A DNA stretch of 64,000 bases from Pseudomonas sp. stari2 (GCF_040760005.1 NZ_CP099760.1:1917501-1981500), one strand, 5' to 3'; positions 37,121 to 45,378 are shown, counted from the stretch's first letter. Notes: a model not told the origin generated them from the letters alone. Numbers and translations: made by a program.

Positions 37121-37741
37121 ATGCGTGATCTGAGCGAGCAGGAACAATTCTGGCAGGGCGAGTTCGGCAACCAGTACGTTGACCGCAACGTCGGCCAGCC
37201 ACTTGTGGCGGCCAATCTGGCGTTGTTCGCCAAGGCGCTGACCCGGGCCGGGTGGATCGACAGCCTGCTGGAACTGGGCACCAATGCTGGCAACAACTTG
37301 CAGGCATTGCGTCAGTTGTTGCCGCGCTGCGAACTGTTCGGAGTCGAAATCAACGCCAGCGCCTGTGCCCAGGCCCGGGCGCTGGAGATTGCGAACATCT
37401 GGCACGGTTCGCTGTTCGACTTTCCCCGTGAGCGCCAATACGACCTGACCCTGAGCAAAGGCGTGTTGATCCATCTGGCGCCGGAGCTGTTGGCGACGGC
37501 CTATGCGCAACTGTATGAGTTGAGTTCGCGCTACATCCTGATCGCCGAGTACTACAATCCGTCGCCGGTGGAAGTGTCCTATCGCGGCAACAGCGGCAAG
37601 CTGTTCAAGCGTGATTTCGCCGGGGAAATGCTCGATCGCTATCCGGATCTGCAACTGCTGGATTACGGCTTTGGTTATCACCGTGATCCGCAATTCCCGC
37701 TGGATGACGTCACCTGGTTCCTGCTGGAAAAACGCCCTTGA
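37121..37741 (+). CDS. Pseudaminic acid biosynthesis-associated methylase
   Basis: A 206-aa class I SAM methyltransferase. It opens LSEQEQFWQGEFGNQYVDRN, with the SAM motif LLELGTNAGNNLQALRQ (about 47-63) and acidic strand FGVEINASA. This matches the small methylases found next to pse genes in several bacteria. Its substrate is not established; it may modify pseudaminic acid or a precursor. It overlaps pseF by 4 bp and is 31 bp after pseC. Confidence 0.85.
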   Translation: MRDLSEQEQFWQGEFGNQYVDRNVGQPLVAANLALFAKALTRAGWIDSLLELGTNAGNNLQALRQLLPRCELFGVEINASACAQARALEIANIWHGSLFDFPRERQYDLTLSKGVLIHLAPELLATAYAQLYELSSRYILIAEYYNPSPVEVSYRGNSGKLFKRDFAGEMLDRYPDLQLLDYGFGYHRDPQFPLDDVTWFLLEKRP

Positions 37742-38433
37742 GCAACGTCGCAATCATCCCGGCCCGCGGGGGCAGCAAACGTATCCCGCGCAAGAATCTC
37801 AAACCGTTCGACGGTGTGCCGATGATTGCCCGTTCGATTCGCACGGCGCTGGATTCGGGGGTGTTCGACCAGGTGGTGGTCAGCACCGATGACGAGGAGA
37901 TTGCCGAGCTGGCACAGGCTCATGGTGCGCAGGTGCCGTTCTTGCGCCCGGCGGAGCTGGCCGATGACTTCGCCGGCACCGCAGCGGTGATCGTGCATGC
38001 CTTACAGCAACTGCCGCACTTTGATTACGCCTGCTGCGTGTACGCCACGGCGCCGTTGTTGCAGGCTCGCTTTCTGCGCCAAGGGCTTGAGTTGCTGGAG
38101 CAGCATCCCGACAAGTCCTTTGCTTTTTCGGTCACCGATTTCGGCTTTCCGGTACAGCGTGCCTTGACCCTCGACGGGCAGGGTGCGCTGACGGCGATGT
38201 ACCCCGAGTTTCGCAATACCCGTTCGCAGGATCTGCCCGCTGCCTATCAGGATGCCGGCCAGTTCTACTGGGGCCGCAGCGAGGCCTGGTTGCGTGGCGA
38301 GATTCTGTATTCGCCGGCCAGCCTGCCGGTGATCCTGCCCCGGCATCTGGTGCAGGACATCGACACCGCTGAAGACTGGAAACGCGCCGAGTATCTCTAC
38401 GCCGCACTCAAGGCCGGCGGGGAACTGCAATGA
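37738..38433 (+). CDS. pseF: CMP-pseudaminic acid cytidylyltransferase PseF
   Basis: A 231-aa nucleotidyltransferase activating pseudaminic acid with CTP. The N-terminal signature IIPARGGSKRIPRKNLK is that of the CMP-sialate synthetase family. The TTG start at 37738 overlaps the preceding stop (TTGA), indicating coupling; the conserved N-terminus leaves no room for a later start. A conserved LVQDIDTAEDWKRAEYLY is near the C-terminus. Confidence 0.95.
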   Translation: MSNVAIIPARGGSKRIPRKNLKPFDGVPMIARSIRTALDSGVFDQVVVSTDDEEIAELAQAHGAQVPFLRPAELADDFAGTAAVIVHALQQLPHFDYACCVYATAPLLQARFLRQGLELLEQHPDKSFAFSVTDFGFPVQRALTLDGQGALTAMYPEFRNTRSQDLPAAYQDAGQFYWGRSEAWLRGEILYSPASLPVILPRHLVQDIDTAEDWKRAEYLYAALKAGGELQ

Positions 38434-39932
38434 GAGTGCTGATCCGCGCCGACGCCTCGCCGACCATCGGCAGCGGCCACATCGCCCGTTGCCTGACGCT
38501 GGCGCGAGTACTGCGCACGCAAGGCAGTCATGTCGCGTTCGCCTGTCGTCGTTTGCCGGGCCATCGGCTCGATGCGTTGCAGAGTGAAGGTTTCGAGACT
38601 TTTGCGTTGCCGGATCGCTACGCCGGTGAAGACCCGGAGCAGGCCATCGAATCGATGCTGCCGTGGCAGGCGGATATCGATGCATTGGCGACGCAGCTGG
38701 AAGGGCAGGCCGAATTCGACTGGGTCATCGCCGACCATTACGGCCTCGACCATCACTGGCAGACCGCTGCCCGGCGTTTCGCACCACGGATCGCCGCCGT
38801 GGACGATCTGGCGACCCGTCGCTATAGCGTTGAACTGCTGCTCAATCAGAATCTCTCCGGCCTCAGTGAAAACTATCAGCCGCTGCTGCCGGCAGGCTGC
38901 CGGACGTTGCTTGGCCCACGCTTTGCCATGCTGCGCGAAGAGTTCAGCGGCCCGCCCATCGAGATCAAACCCGTGGCGCGGCGGGTACTGGTGAATTTCG
39001 GCGGCTTCGACGCTGCCCGGCAGACCCATCACGCGATGCTGGCGCTGGCGAATTTTTCCGGGCTTGAAGTGGACTTTGTCGCGGGTGCCGACAACCCGGC
39101 ATGGGCAGAGATGCAGGCACTGGCCGAGACGCGGCCGAACTGGCGTCTGCACAGTTTCGTCAGCGATTTCCATCGCCGTATGACCGAAGCCGACCTGTTC
39201 ATCGGCGCCGGTGGTGGCACCAGCTGGGAGCGCGCGGCCATGGGTCTGCCGACGATCTGCATTGCCGTGTCGAACAACCAGCAGAACAATGGCGAGGTGA
39301 TGGCGGCGGCCGGCGCCCATGTGTTCATGGGCGCACGGGAGCGGGTGAGCGTCGAGCAACTGCGTGATGCCATCGGTTTTGTCGTCGACAATTTTTATCT
39401 GCGCCAGAGCCTGGCCGAGCGTTCGCGGCAACTGGTCGACGGGCGTGGGGCATTGCGGGTCGCCGCGGCATTGGCGGGGGCAGTGCTCAAGATGCGTGAG
39501 GCAACACTGGACGATGCGCAGTTGCTGTTTGATGGGCGCAATGCCGAAGCGGTGCGTCGCTGGTCGCTGGAAAGCGGCGCGATCGAGTGGTCGCAGCATC
39601 TGAACTGGTTGAACGCCAGTCTGCGCAATCCTCAACGACTGTTGTTGGTCGCCGAGGCCGATGACGGCCCGGTCGGTGTGTTGCGCTACGATCTGCGCGG
39701 TTTCGAGGCCGAGGTTTCGCTGTATCTGCTGGAGGGGCGATTCGGTCTCGGCTGGGGCAGGGCGCTGCTGACGAGGGGCGAGGCGTTCGCCACGACGCAC
39801 TGGCCGCAGATGAACGCGATCAGCGCACAGGTCTTGCCGGCCAATCAGGCCTCATTGAATGTATTTCGTGACGCCGGGTTCACCCAAAGTGCCTGCGCGT
39901 TCACCAAGGATTTGAAGGAACACCGTTCATGA
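38430..39932 (+). CDS. pseG: PseG hydrolase fused to a GNAT acetyltransferase (PseG-PseH)
   Basis: A 500-aa fusion. Residues 1-350 are PseG, a GT-B-fold hydrolase that releases UDP from UDP-2,4-diacetamido-trideoxy-altropyranose (IRADASPTIGSGHIARC with the catalytic His; GAGGGTSWERAAMGLPT nucleotide-binding part). Residues 352-500 are a GNAT domain (VGVLRYDLRGFEAEVSLY, NQASLNVFRDAGF), which would supply the missing PseH N-acetyltransferase. No separate pseH is seen, so the fusion completes the pathway. It overlaps pseF and pseI by 4 bp each. Confidence 0.92.
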   Translation: MRVLIRADASPTIGSGHIARCLTLARVLRTQGSHVAFACRRLPGHRLDALQSEGFETFALPDRYAGEDPEQAIESMLPWQADIDALATQLEGQAEFDWVIADHYGLDHHWQTAARRFAPRIAAVDDLATRRYSVELLLNQNLSGLSENYQPLLPAGCRTLLGPRFAMLREEFSGPPIEIKPVARRVLVNFGGFDAARQTHHAMLALANFSGLEVDFVAGADNPAWAEMQALAETRPNWRLHSFVSDFHRRMTEADLFIGAGGGTSWERAAMGLPTICIAVSNNQQNNGEVMAAAGAHVFMGARERVSVEQLRDAIGFVVDNFYLRQSLAERSRQLVDGRGALRVAAALAGAVLKMREATLDDAQLLFDGRNAEAVRRWSLESGAIEWSQHLNWLNASLRNPQRLLLVAEADDGPVGVLRYDLRGFEAEVSLYLLEGRFGLGWGRALLTRGEAFATTHWPQMNAISAQVLPANQASLNVFRDAGFTQSACAFTKDLKEHRS

Positions 39933-40981
39933 ACAGTTTCAAGATTGGCGATCGCCTGATCGGTGCCGACGCACCGCCGTTCATCATTGCCGAAATGAGC
40001 GGCAACCATAACCAGTCGCTGGACGTCGCCTTGCAGATTGTCGAGGCGGCGGCCAAGGCCGGTGCCCATGCCTTGAAGCTGCAAACCTACACCGCTGAAA
40101 CCATGACCCTGGATCTGGCGGAAGGCGAATTCTTCATCAAGGATCCGAACAGCCTGTGGGCCGGCACGTCCCTTTACGACCTGTACGAAAAGGCCCACAC
40201 CCCTTGGGAATGGCACGCGCCGATCTTTGCCCGGGCCAAAGAGCTGGGCCTGCTCGCGTTTTCGACGCCGTTCGATGACAGCGCCGTGGACTTTCTCGAA
40301 AGCCTCGACGTGCCGGCTTACAAGATCGCCAGTTTCGAAAACACGGATCTGCCGCTGATTCGCCGTGTGGCGGCCACCGGCAAACCGCTGATCATTTCCA
40401 CCGGCATGGCCAGCATCGCCGAGCTCGACGAAACCGTGCGCGCGGCCCGTGAAGCCGGGTGCAAGGATCTGGTGCTGCTCAAGTGCACCAGCACCTACCC
40501 GGCGACACCGCTCAACAGCAATGTGCGCACCATCCCGCATCTGCGTGAGCTGTTCGGCTGTCAGGTGGGGCTATCCGATCATTCGATGGGCGTTGGTGTG
40601 TCGGTGGCCGCTGTGGCGCTCGGGGCTACCGTGGTTGAAAAGCACTTCACCCTTGATCGCGCGGCGGGCGGGGTGGACGCAAGTTTCTCGCTGGAGCCCG
40701 CGGAAATGGCCAGCCTGGTGGTCGAAACCGAACGCGCCTGGCAGGCCATGGGCCAGGTGCATTACGGCGTGACCGAGGCTGAGAAAAAGTCTTTGGTTTA
40801 CCGTCGGTCGCTGTACGTCACGGCCGATATGGCGGCCGGTGAGCCCTTCACGGTGGCCAATCTGCGCGCCATTCGTCCCGGTCTCGGTCTGCCGCCCAAG
40901 CACACCGACGCCGTCCTCGGCCGCCGCGCGCGCGCGCCGATCAAACGCGGTACGCCGCTGGACTGGTCGCTGGTCGAATAA
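39929..40981 (+). CDS. pseI: Pseudaminic acid synthase PseI
   Basis: A 350-aa enzyme condensing the 2,4-diacetamido sugar with phosphoenolpyruvate. The NeuB-type TIM barrel (FIIAEMSGNHNQSLDVALQI near residue 16) is followed by a C-terminal antifreeze-like SAF domain (about 285-345: SLYVTADMAAGEPFTVANLR). The LSDHSMGVGVSVAAVALGA stretch is typical of the NeuB/PseI family. It is the last gene of the 14-gene run; 225 bp without a clear terminator separate it from the next gene. Confidence 0.95.
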   Translation: MNSFKIGDRLIGADAPPFIIAEMSGNHNQSLDVALQIVEAAAKAGAHALKLQTYTAETMTLDLAEGEFFIKDPNSLWAGTSLYDLYEKAHTPWEWHAPIFARAKELGLLAFSTPFDDSAVDFLESLDVPAYKIASFENTDLPLIRRVAATGKPLIISTGMASIAELDETVRAAREAGCKDLVLLKCTSTYPATPLNSNVRTIPHLRELFGCQVGLSDHSMGVGVSVAAVALGATVVEKHFTLDRAAGGVDASFSLEPAEMASLVVETERAWQAMGQVHYGVTEAEKKSLVYRRSLYVTADMAAGEPFTVANLRAIRPGLGLPPKHTDAVLGRRARAPIKRGTPLDWSLVE

Positions 40982-41206
40982 CCCGATCTGCACCGATTCG
41001 GCAAAATAGCGTGACCTGCGAGTCATAACGCGCATCTTCACTGTATTGTATTGACCGGGGAGATGGCGCCTGGCCCGTTATCGGTTCCAGTGATAGCCCT
41101 TTGCGCTCCCCGTGGCTGCCCGTTGTGGCGGCCGTTTTCTGTTTGTCGGCGCCCCTCGAATCCTTGCGAGCGGTGGTATTGGGCTGTTTATTATTGGGAA
41201 GCCGTA

Positions 41207-42133
41207 ATGATTGGCATAAAAAGCATTGCGAGCTACGTTCCTGTAGCCGGCGTGGACAATTACGCACAAGGTGCAAAATTCGAGAAGGATGAAGAATTCA
41301 TCCTCGGCAAGATCGGTTCGGCCTTCCTGCCACGTAAAGACGCAGAACAGGAAACTTCCGATCTGTGCGTTGAAGCGGCCAATGCGCTGTTTGCCAGCAA
41401 CCCTGAACTGAAACGTGAATCCATCGATGCGCTGATCGTCGTGACCCAGAACGGTGACGAAGAAGGCCTGCCGCATACTGCTGCAATCGTGCAGGACAAG
41501 CTCGGCCTGCCGACCAACGTCGCAGCGTTCGATATTTCCCTGGGCTGCTCCGGTTACGTCTACGGCATCTACGCGATCAAGGGCTTCATGGAAGCTGCCG
41601 GCCTGAAGAACGGCCTGCTGATCACTGCTGACCCGTATTCGAAGATCGTTGACCCGGAAGACCGCAATACCACCATGCTGTTCGGCGACGCCGCCACCGC
41701 GACCTGGATGGGTGAAGACCCGGTTTGGGCACTGGGCAAGGCCAAGTTCGGCACCGACGGTTCGGGCGCGCCGCACCTGAAAGTCACCGATGGTGTGTTC
41801 TTCATGAACGGTCGTCAGGTGTTCAACTTTGCATTGCTGAAAGTCCCGGCACACTTGCATGAGTTGCTCGACGACTCCGGTCTCAACGCCGATGACATCG
41901 ATGCGTTCTGCATTCACCAGGGCAGCGCGGCGATTGTCGATGCCGTGGCGCGGCGCTTCGAAGGCGAGCCGGAGAAGTTCATCAAGGACATGGTCGAGAC
42001 CGGCAACACCGTGTCATCGAGCATTCCGCTGCTGCTGGAGAAGCACGCGCTGGATTCCAGCTGGAACCGAGTGGCGCTCAGCGGTTTCGGTGTCGGTCTT
42101 TCGTGGGGTTCGGCGATTATCTATCGTCCTTGA
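41207..42133 (+). CDS. 3-oxoacyl-ACP synthase III (FabH-like)
   Basis: A 308-aa thiolase-fold enzyme with the KAS III catalytic triad visible: Cys114 in LGCSGYVYG, His237 in FCIHQGSAA and Asn267 in GNTVSSS. The frame is open from 41051, but the natural FabH start MIGIKSIASYVPVAGV is at 41207. FabH-like paralogues occur in flagellin and O-antigen glycosylation islands, where they may make or transfer a short acyl group for an amino sugar; that role is inferred here. A strong terminator follows. The 225-bp upstream gap shows no promoter I trust. Confidence 0.87.
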   Translation: MIGIKSIASYVPVAGVDNYAQGAKFEKDEEFILGKIGSAFLPRKDAEQETSDLCVEAANALFASNPELKRESIDALIVVTQNGDEEGLPHTAAIVQDKLGLPTNVAAFDISLGCSGYVYGIYAIKGFMEAAGLKNGLLITADPYSKIVDPEDRNTTMLFGDAATATWMGEDPVWALGKAKFGTDGSGAPHLKVTDGVFFMNGRQVFNFALLKVPAHLHELLDDSGLNADDIDAFCIHQGSAAIVDAVARRFEGEPEKFIKDMVETGNTVSSSIPLLLEKHALDSSWNRVALSGFGVGLSWGSAIIYRP

Positions 42134-42155
42134 ATCCGCTGAAAACGACGGATAC

Positions 42156-42197
42156 AAAAATAGCGTTCAAGGGGTAACCTTGAACGCTATTTTTTTG
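42156..42197 (+). terminator. Intrinsic terminator after the FabH-like gene
   Basis: AAAAATAGCGTTCAAGG, loop GGTAA, CCTTGAACGCTATTTTT plus Ts: a 17-bp stem, one of the strongest in the window. It ends only about 23 bp before the next start codon. Confidence 0.93.
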
Positions 42198-42219
42198 CCT
42201 GAAAGGAGCGCGAGGCGCC

Positions 42220-43512
42220 ATGAGCGAGTTTTTCCAAGCCAACGCCAACGTCATTGAGCGACGCTGGCCGGCGCTGTCCGCGCGATTGCTGAACGAAGAC
42301 AGTTCGGTGATCGAGGCCGGATTGACGCAGGGGCTGGGTTCGACGCTGAACATCAACGGCATTCAGCTCACCAGTCGCCACGACCGCGTCCATGAGGCCC
42401 GGATTCAGGCCGCCAGCCTGCCGGCGGACAAGTCGCGATTGCACGTCTATGGCACCGGCCTCGGAGATTTGCCGACCGTGCTGCTGGAGCGTGCCGGGCT
42501 TGAGCGCTTGTATGTGCATATCCTCAATGGCGCGCTGTTCGCACTGGTGTTGCAACTGATTGATCAGCAGCAATGGCTGGAAGATCCCCGGGTAGAGCTT
42601 CTATACGCCGGTGACCTGCCGGACATCTGCACGCCGTTCTTTGCCTTGCCGGCGGAGATGCTGCTGGCCGACGACTTCAACGCGAAGATTCGTGATCGAC
42701 TGGTCAGTGAAGTGCACCTGAGCTTCAACAACCGTGAGTTCGATCCGCAGTCGCCCTTCATTCAACAACGCCTGCAGGACTGCCTGCCGGTGTTGCTCGC
42801 TGACGATGACGTGGCGCAATTGTTCGGCACCTGCGTCGGTCGGGAGATCTACGTGATCGGCACCGGGCCGACCCTTGAGCAGCATTTCGAGCGACTGGCC
42901 GCCATTCGCGAGCGAGACGAGCGCCCGCTATTCATTTGCGTCGATACCGCTTACCGGCCGCTGCGCGAGCACGGGATCGTGCCCGACTATGTTGTGAGCA
43001 TCGACCAGCGCATCAGCTTTCGGCATTTGCCCTTTGAAGAGTCCGACGGCATCCCGCTGGTGTATCTGCCGATGAGCGACCCCGAGGTGCTGCGGGCCTG
43101 GAGAGGCAAACGCTACGGCGGCTATTCGCTGAGCCCGGTCTATGCGGCATTGCGTGAGCAACACCCGAGGGCGCTGCTGCATGTGGGCGGCAGTGTGATT
43201 CATCCGGCGGTGGATCTGGCGGTGAAGATGGGCGCGGCGCGGATCACGCTTTTTGGCGCCGATTTTGCGTTTCCGATGAACAAGACCCACGCCGGCTGGG
43301 GTGATGGTGATCTGGGGCCATCGGTGAATCAGGCGCGGCACTGGGTGCGTGACGGCTTCGGTGAGCGGGTCAGTACTCAGCTCAATTTTCGCGGTTATCT
43401 GTGTGTGCTTGAGCGTTACATCGCCAGTCAGCCGCAAGTGGAGTTTTTCAACAGTAGCCGCGCAGGTGCGTTGATTGCCGGGACGCGTTTCAATCAGGAG
43501 TTCGTGCAATGA
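42220..43512 (+). CDS. Motility-associated factor (Maf/DUF115) glycosyltransferase
   Basis: A 430-aa protein of the Maf family, which attaches nonulosonic acids such as pseudaminic acid to flagellin. The central MptE-like/DUF115 domain is recognisable by YVIGTGPTLEQHFERLAAI, CVDTAYRPLREHGIVPDYVV and the conserved ITLFGADFAFP with HAGWGDGD. An AAGGAG ribosome binding site precedes the ATG. With a full CMP-pseudaminate pathway upstream and fliC downstream, transfer of pseudaminic acid to FliC Ser/Thr is the likely job. Its stop overlaps the next start by 4 bp. Confidence 0.88.
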   Translation: MSEFFQANANVIERRWPALSARLLNEDSSVIEAGLTQGLGSTLNINGIQLTSRHDRVHEARIQAASLPADKSRLHVYGTGLGDLPTVLLERAGLERLYVHILNGALFALVLQLIDQQQWLEDPRVELLYAGDLPDICTPFFALPAEMLLADDFNAKIRDRLVSEVHLSFNNREFDPQSPFIQQRLQDCLPVLLADDDVAQLFGTCVGREIYVIGTGPTLEQHFERLAAIRERDERPLFICVDTAYRPLREHGIVPDYVVSIDQRISFRHLPFEESDGIPLVYLPMSDPEVLRAWRGKRYGGYSLSPVYAALREQHPRALLHVGGSVIHPAVDLAVKMGAARITLFGADFAFPMNKTHAGWGDGDLGPSVNQARHWVRDGFGERVSTQLNFRGYLCVLERYIASQPQVEFFNSSRAGALIAGTRFNQEFVQ

Positions 43513-43775
43513 GTGCGCTGCAAGGCTGTGTCGACGAATGTCGACGCTGTGCAGGCCTGTTTCGCCTGGGGCGTGATGTTGAAGCGGCGCTGGACATGGT
43601 GGATGTGTTCGAAGATGCACAGCTTCTGCTGGTGTCCGCTCCGCCGGATATCCAGCAGTCGTGGGCGCAAGTACTCACGCAAATGCTCGAATGTCAGGAG
43701 CGCCAGGACTGGCTCGGGCTCGCCGATTTCATGGAGTACGAATTGATCGGGTTGCTGGAAAAATCTGCGGTTTGA
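43509..43775 (+). CDS. Small hypothetical protein coupled to Maf (88 aa)
   Basis: An 88-aa, mostly helical, acidic protein (MSALQGCVDECRRCAGLF; ending FMEYELIGLLEKSAV) with three Cys in the first 14 residues. The ATG overlaps the maf stop (ATGA). There is no signal peptide or transmembrane segment. Size, helicity and location before fliC are reminiscent of flagellar export chaperones, or of a partner of the Maf transferase, but no family is recognised. Confidence 0.7.
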   Translation: MSALQGCVDECRRCAGLFRLGRDVEAALDMVDVFEDAQLLLVSAPPDIQQSWAQVLTQMLECQERQDWLGLADFMEYELIGLLEKSAV

Positions 43776-43911
43776 AGAAAGCCGACAGCACTGGCCCGCA
43801 GGTTTGCGCCGCGGACGGTTTTATGGCGTCATTTTTTCGGGGGTGAAGTGCTGCTAAGTCTTTGTTTTCGCGGGGGTGGCAGGGTGATGGCAAAAATTTT
43901 CAAAAAAGCCC

Positions 43912-43938
43912 TCAAGCAACCTGCAAACCCGACGATAA
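43912..43938 (+). promoter_or_regulatory. FliA (sigma-28) promoter of fliC
   Basis: TCAA, a 15-base spacer, GACGATAA: 7 of 8 matches to GCCGATAA at exact spacing, about 80 bp before the fliC ATG. Late-class FliA control of fliC is established in Pseudomonas. Confidence 0.85.
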
Positions 43939-44004
43939 CTATTACGAAGGTTCTCTAGGCCATACCCGGCGGTTGCCAGGGCCGGAAGCCGCAGTACCCA
44001 ACCA

Positions 44005-44017
44005 ACGAGGAATTCGT
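44005..44017 (+). promoter_or_regulatory. Candidate RsmA/CsrA hairpin over the fliC ribosome binding site
   Basis: ACGA-GGAAT-TCGT can form a 4-bp stem presenting GGA in the loop, the classical CsrA/RsmA target, and it overlaps the GAGGA ribosome binding site directly before the fliC ATG. Binding is inferred. Confidence 0.4.
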
Positions 44018-44018
44018 C

Positions 44019-44870
44019 ATGGCTTTAACAGTAAACACCAACACCACGTCGTTGAACGTTCAGAAAAACCTGAACCGCGCCTCCGACGCTCTGTCGACTT
44101 CGATGCAGCGCCTGTCTTCCGGCCTGAAAATCAACAGCGCTAAAGACGACGCCGCTGGCCTGCAGATCGCTACCCGCATGTCCTCGCAGATCCGTGGTAA
44201 CACCCAGGCTATCCAGAACGCCAACGACGGTATCTCCGTTGCCCAGACCGCTGAAGGCGCTCTGCAAGCTTCGACCGACATCCTGCAGCGTATGCGTGAA
44301 CTGGCTGTTAAAGCTCGTAACGGTACCAACGGCACTGCTGACCAGACCGCAACCAACGCTGAATTCGCTCAGATGTCTGACGAAATCACCCGTATCTCGG
44401 CTGCTACCAACCTGAACGGCAAAAACCTGCTGGACGGTTCGGCTGGTACTGTAACTCTGCAAGTTGGCGCCAACACTGGCTCCGCCAACCACATCGACCT
44501 GGTACTGAGCGGCAAGTTCGACGCCGTCAGCCTGTCGGTAGGTAGCGGTACTGTTGTTCTGACCGGTGCTACTTCGGCTGCCGCCGCTTCGAACATCGAC
44601 AACGCGATCACCGCGATCGACGCTGCAATTGCGAACATCAACGCCACTCGCGCCGCTCTGGGTGCTTCGCAAAACCGTCTGACCAGCACCATCCAGAACT
44701 TGCAGAACATCACCGAGAACACCACTGCTGCACAAGGTCGCGTACAAGATACCGACTTCGCCGCAGAGACTGCTAACCTGACCAAGCAGCAAACCCTGCA
44801 ACAGGCTTCGACCTCTGTTCTGGCTCAAGCCAACCAACTGCCTTCCGCTGTACTGAAGCTGCTTCAGTAA
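44019..44870 (+). CDS. fliC: Flagellin FliC
   Basis: A 283-aa short flagellin. The N-terminal D0/D1 part (MALTVNTNTTSLNVQKNLNR; RLSSGLKINSAKDDAAGLQI) and C-terminal D1/D0 part (QQTLQQASTSVLAQANQLPS, ending VLKLLQ) are complete. The central variable region (about 140-205) is brief and rich in Ser/Thr/Gly/Ala, holding the likely glycosylation sites. Codon choice (many GCT, GGT, GTA) differs from the GC-ending codons of its neighbours, as expected for very high expression. Monocistronic: its own FliA promoter and terminator. Confidence 0.98.
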   Translation: MALTVNTNTTSLNVQKNLNRASDALSTSMQRLSSGLKINSAKDDAAGLQIATRMSSQIRGNTQAIQNANDGISVAQTAEGALQASTDILQRMRELAVKARNGTNGTADQTATNAEFAQMSDEITRISAATNLNGKNLLDGSAGTVTLQVGANTGSANHIDLVLSGKFDAVSLSVGSGTVVLTGATSAAAASNIDNAITAIDAAIANINATRAALGASQNRLTSTIQNLQNITENTTAAQGRVQDTDFAAETANLTKQQTLQQASTSVLAQANQLPSAVLKLLQ

Positions 44871-44886
44871 TTTCGGAATGAGTTTG

Positions 44887-44921
44887 GCGGGGGAGTGCGC
44901 TTGCGTGCTCTCTCGCTTTTT
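44887..44921 (+). terminator. Intrinsic terminator after fliC
   Basis: A 14-bp stem including a few G-U pairs (44887-44900 with 44903-44916, loop TT), followed by TTTTT, 16 bp after the fliC stop. Confidence 0.8.
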
Positions 44922-44941
44922 CACGTTAAGAGGTGATGAGC

Positions 44942-45298
44942 ATGGACATGAGCGTAAAGCTTAACGTGACTTATCCGGCTCCCAAACCAGCCAATACTGT
45001 CACTGACAAGCCGTCGGAAACGAAGCCGCAGGCTGCTGATGCCGTTACTGCCGTGAAAGACAGTCAGGAAACGGATGAAAGCAAATTGAAGTTGGCGGTG
45101 CAGGAGATCGAGAAGTTCGTGCAGTCGATCAAGCGCAATCTGGAGTTCTCTATTGATGAGCATTCCGGGAAAGTCATCGTCAAAGTGATTGCAAGCGAGA
45201 CGGGCGAAGTCGTACGGCAGATCCCCTCCGCAGAAGCGCTGAAGCTGGCAGACAGCCTCGCCAACGCGAGCCACGTGTTGTTCGACGCCAAAGTCTGA
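44942..45298 (+). CDS. flaG: Flagellar protein FlaG
   Basis: A 118-aa protein from the ATG at 44942 (MDMSVKLNVTYPAPKPANTV), chosen for its spacing from AAGAGG; in-frame starts at 44933 and 44936 overlap that site. A disordered Pro/Thr/Lys N-terminal half is followed by the FlaG domain (KLAVQEIEKFVQSIKRNLEF; SGKVIVKVIASETGEVVRQI, about 45-118). FlaG influences filament length and secretion; its place between fliC and fliD is standard. Confidence 0.93.
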   Translation: MDMSVKLNVTYPAPKPANTVTDKPSETKPQAADAVTAVKDSQETDESKLKLAVQEIEKFVQSIKRNLEFSIDEHSGKVIVKVIASETGEVVRQIPSAEALKLADSLANASHVLFDAKV

Positions 45299-45330
45299 TA
45301 GCTGGCATGAATCGTGTTTGAAGTGCTTTA

Positions 45331-45345
45331 GACCCCACAAGGGTC
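45331..45345. repeat. Short hairpin between flaG and fliD
   Basis: GACCC-CACAA-GGGTC, a perfect 5-bp stem, 33 bp after flaG. No U-tract follows. Possible mRNA processing or attenuation element; weak on its own. Confidence 0.3.
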
Positions 45346-45378
45346 AAAAGACTGGCAACAACCCCAAGGGAGATGCAC

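Noticed and set aside
40982..41206. Promoter search before the FabH-like gene
   Set aside because: Several AT-rich pieces exist, but none has acceptable -35/-10 or -24/-12 spacing, so nothing is called.
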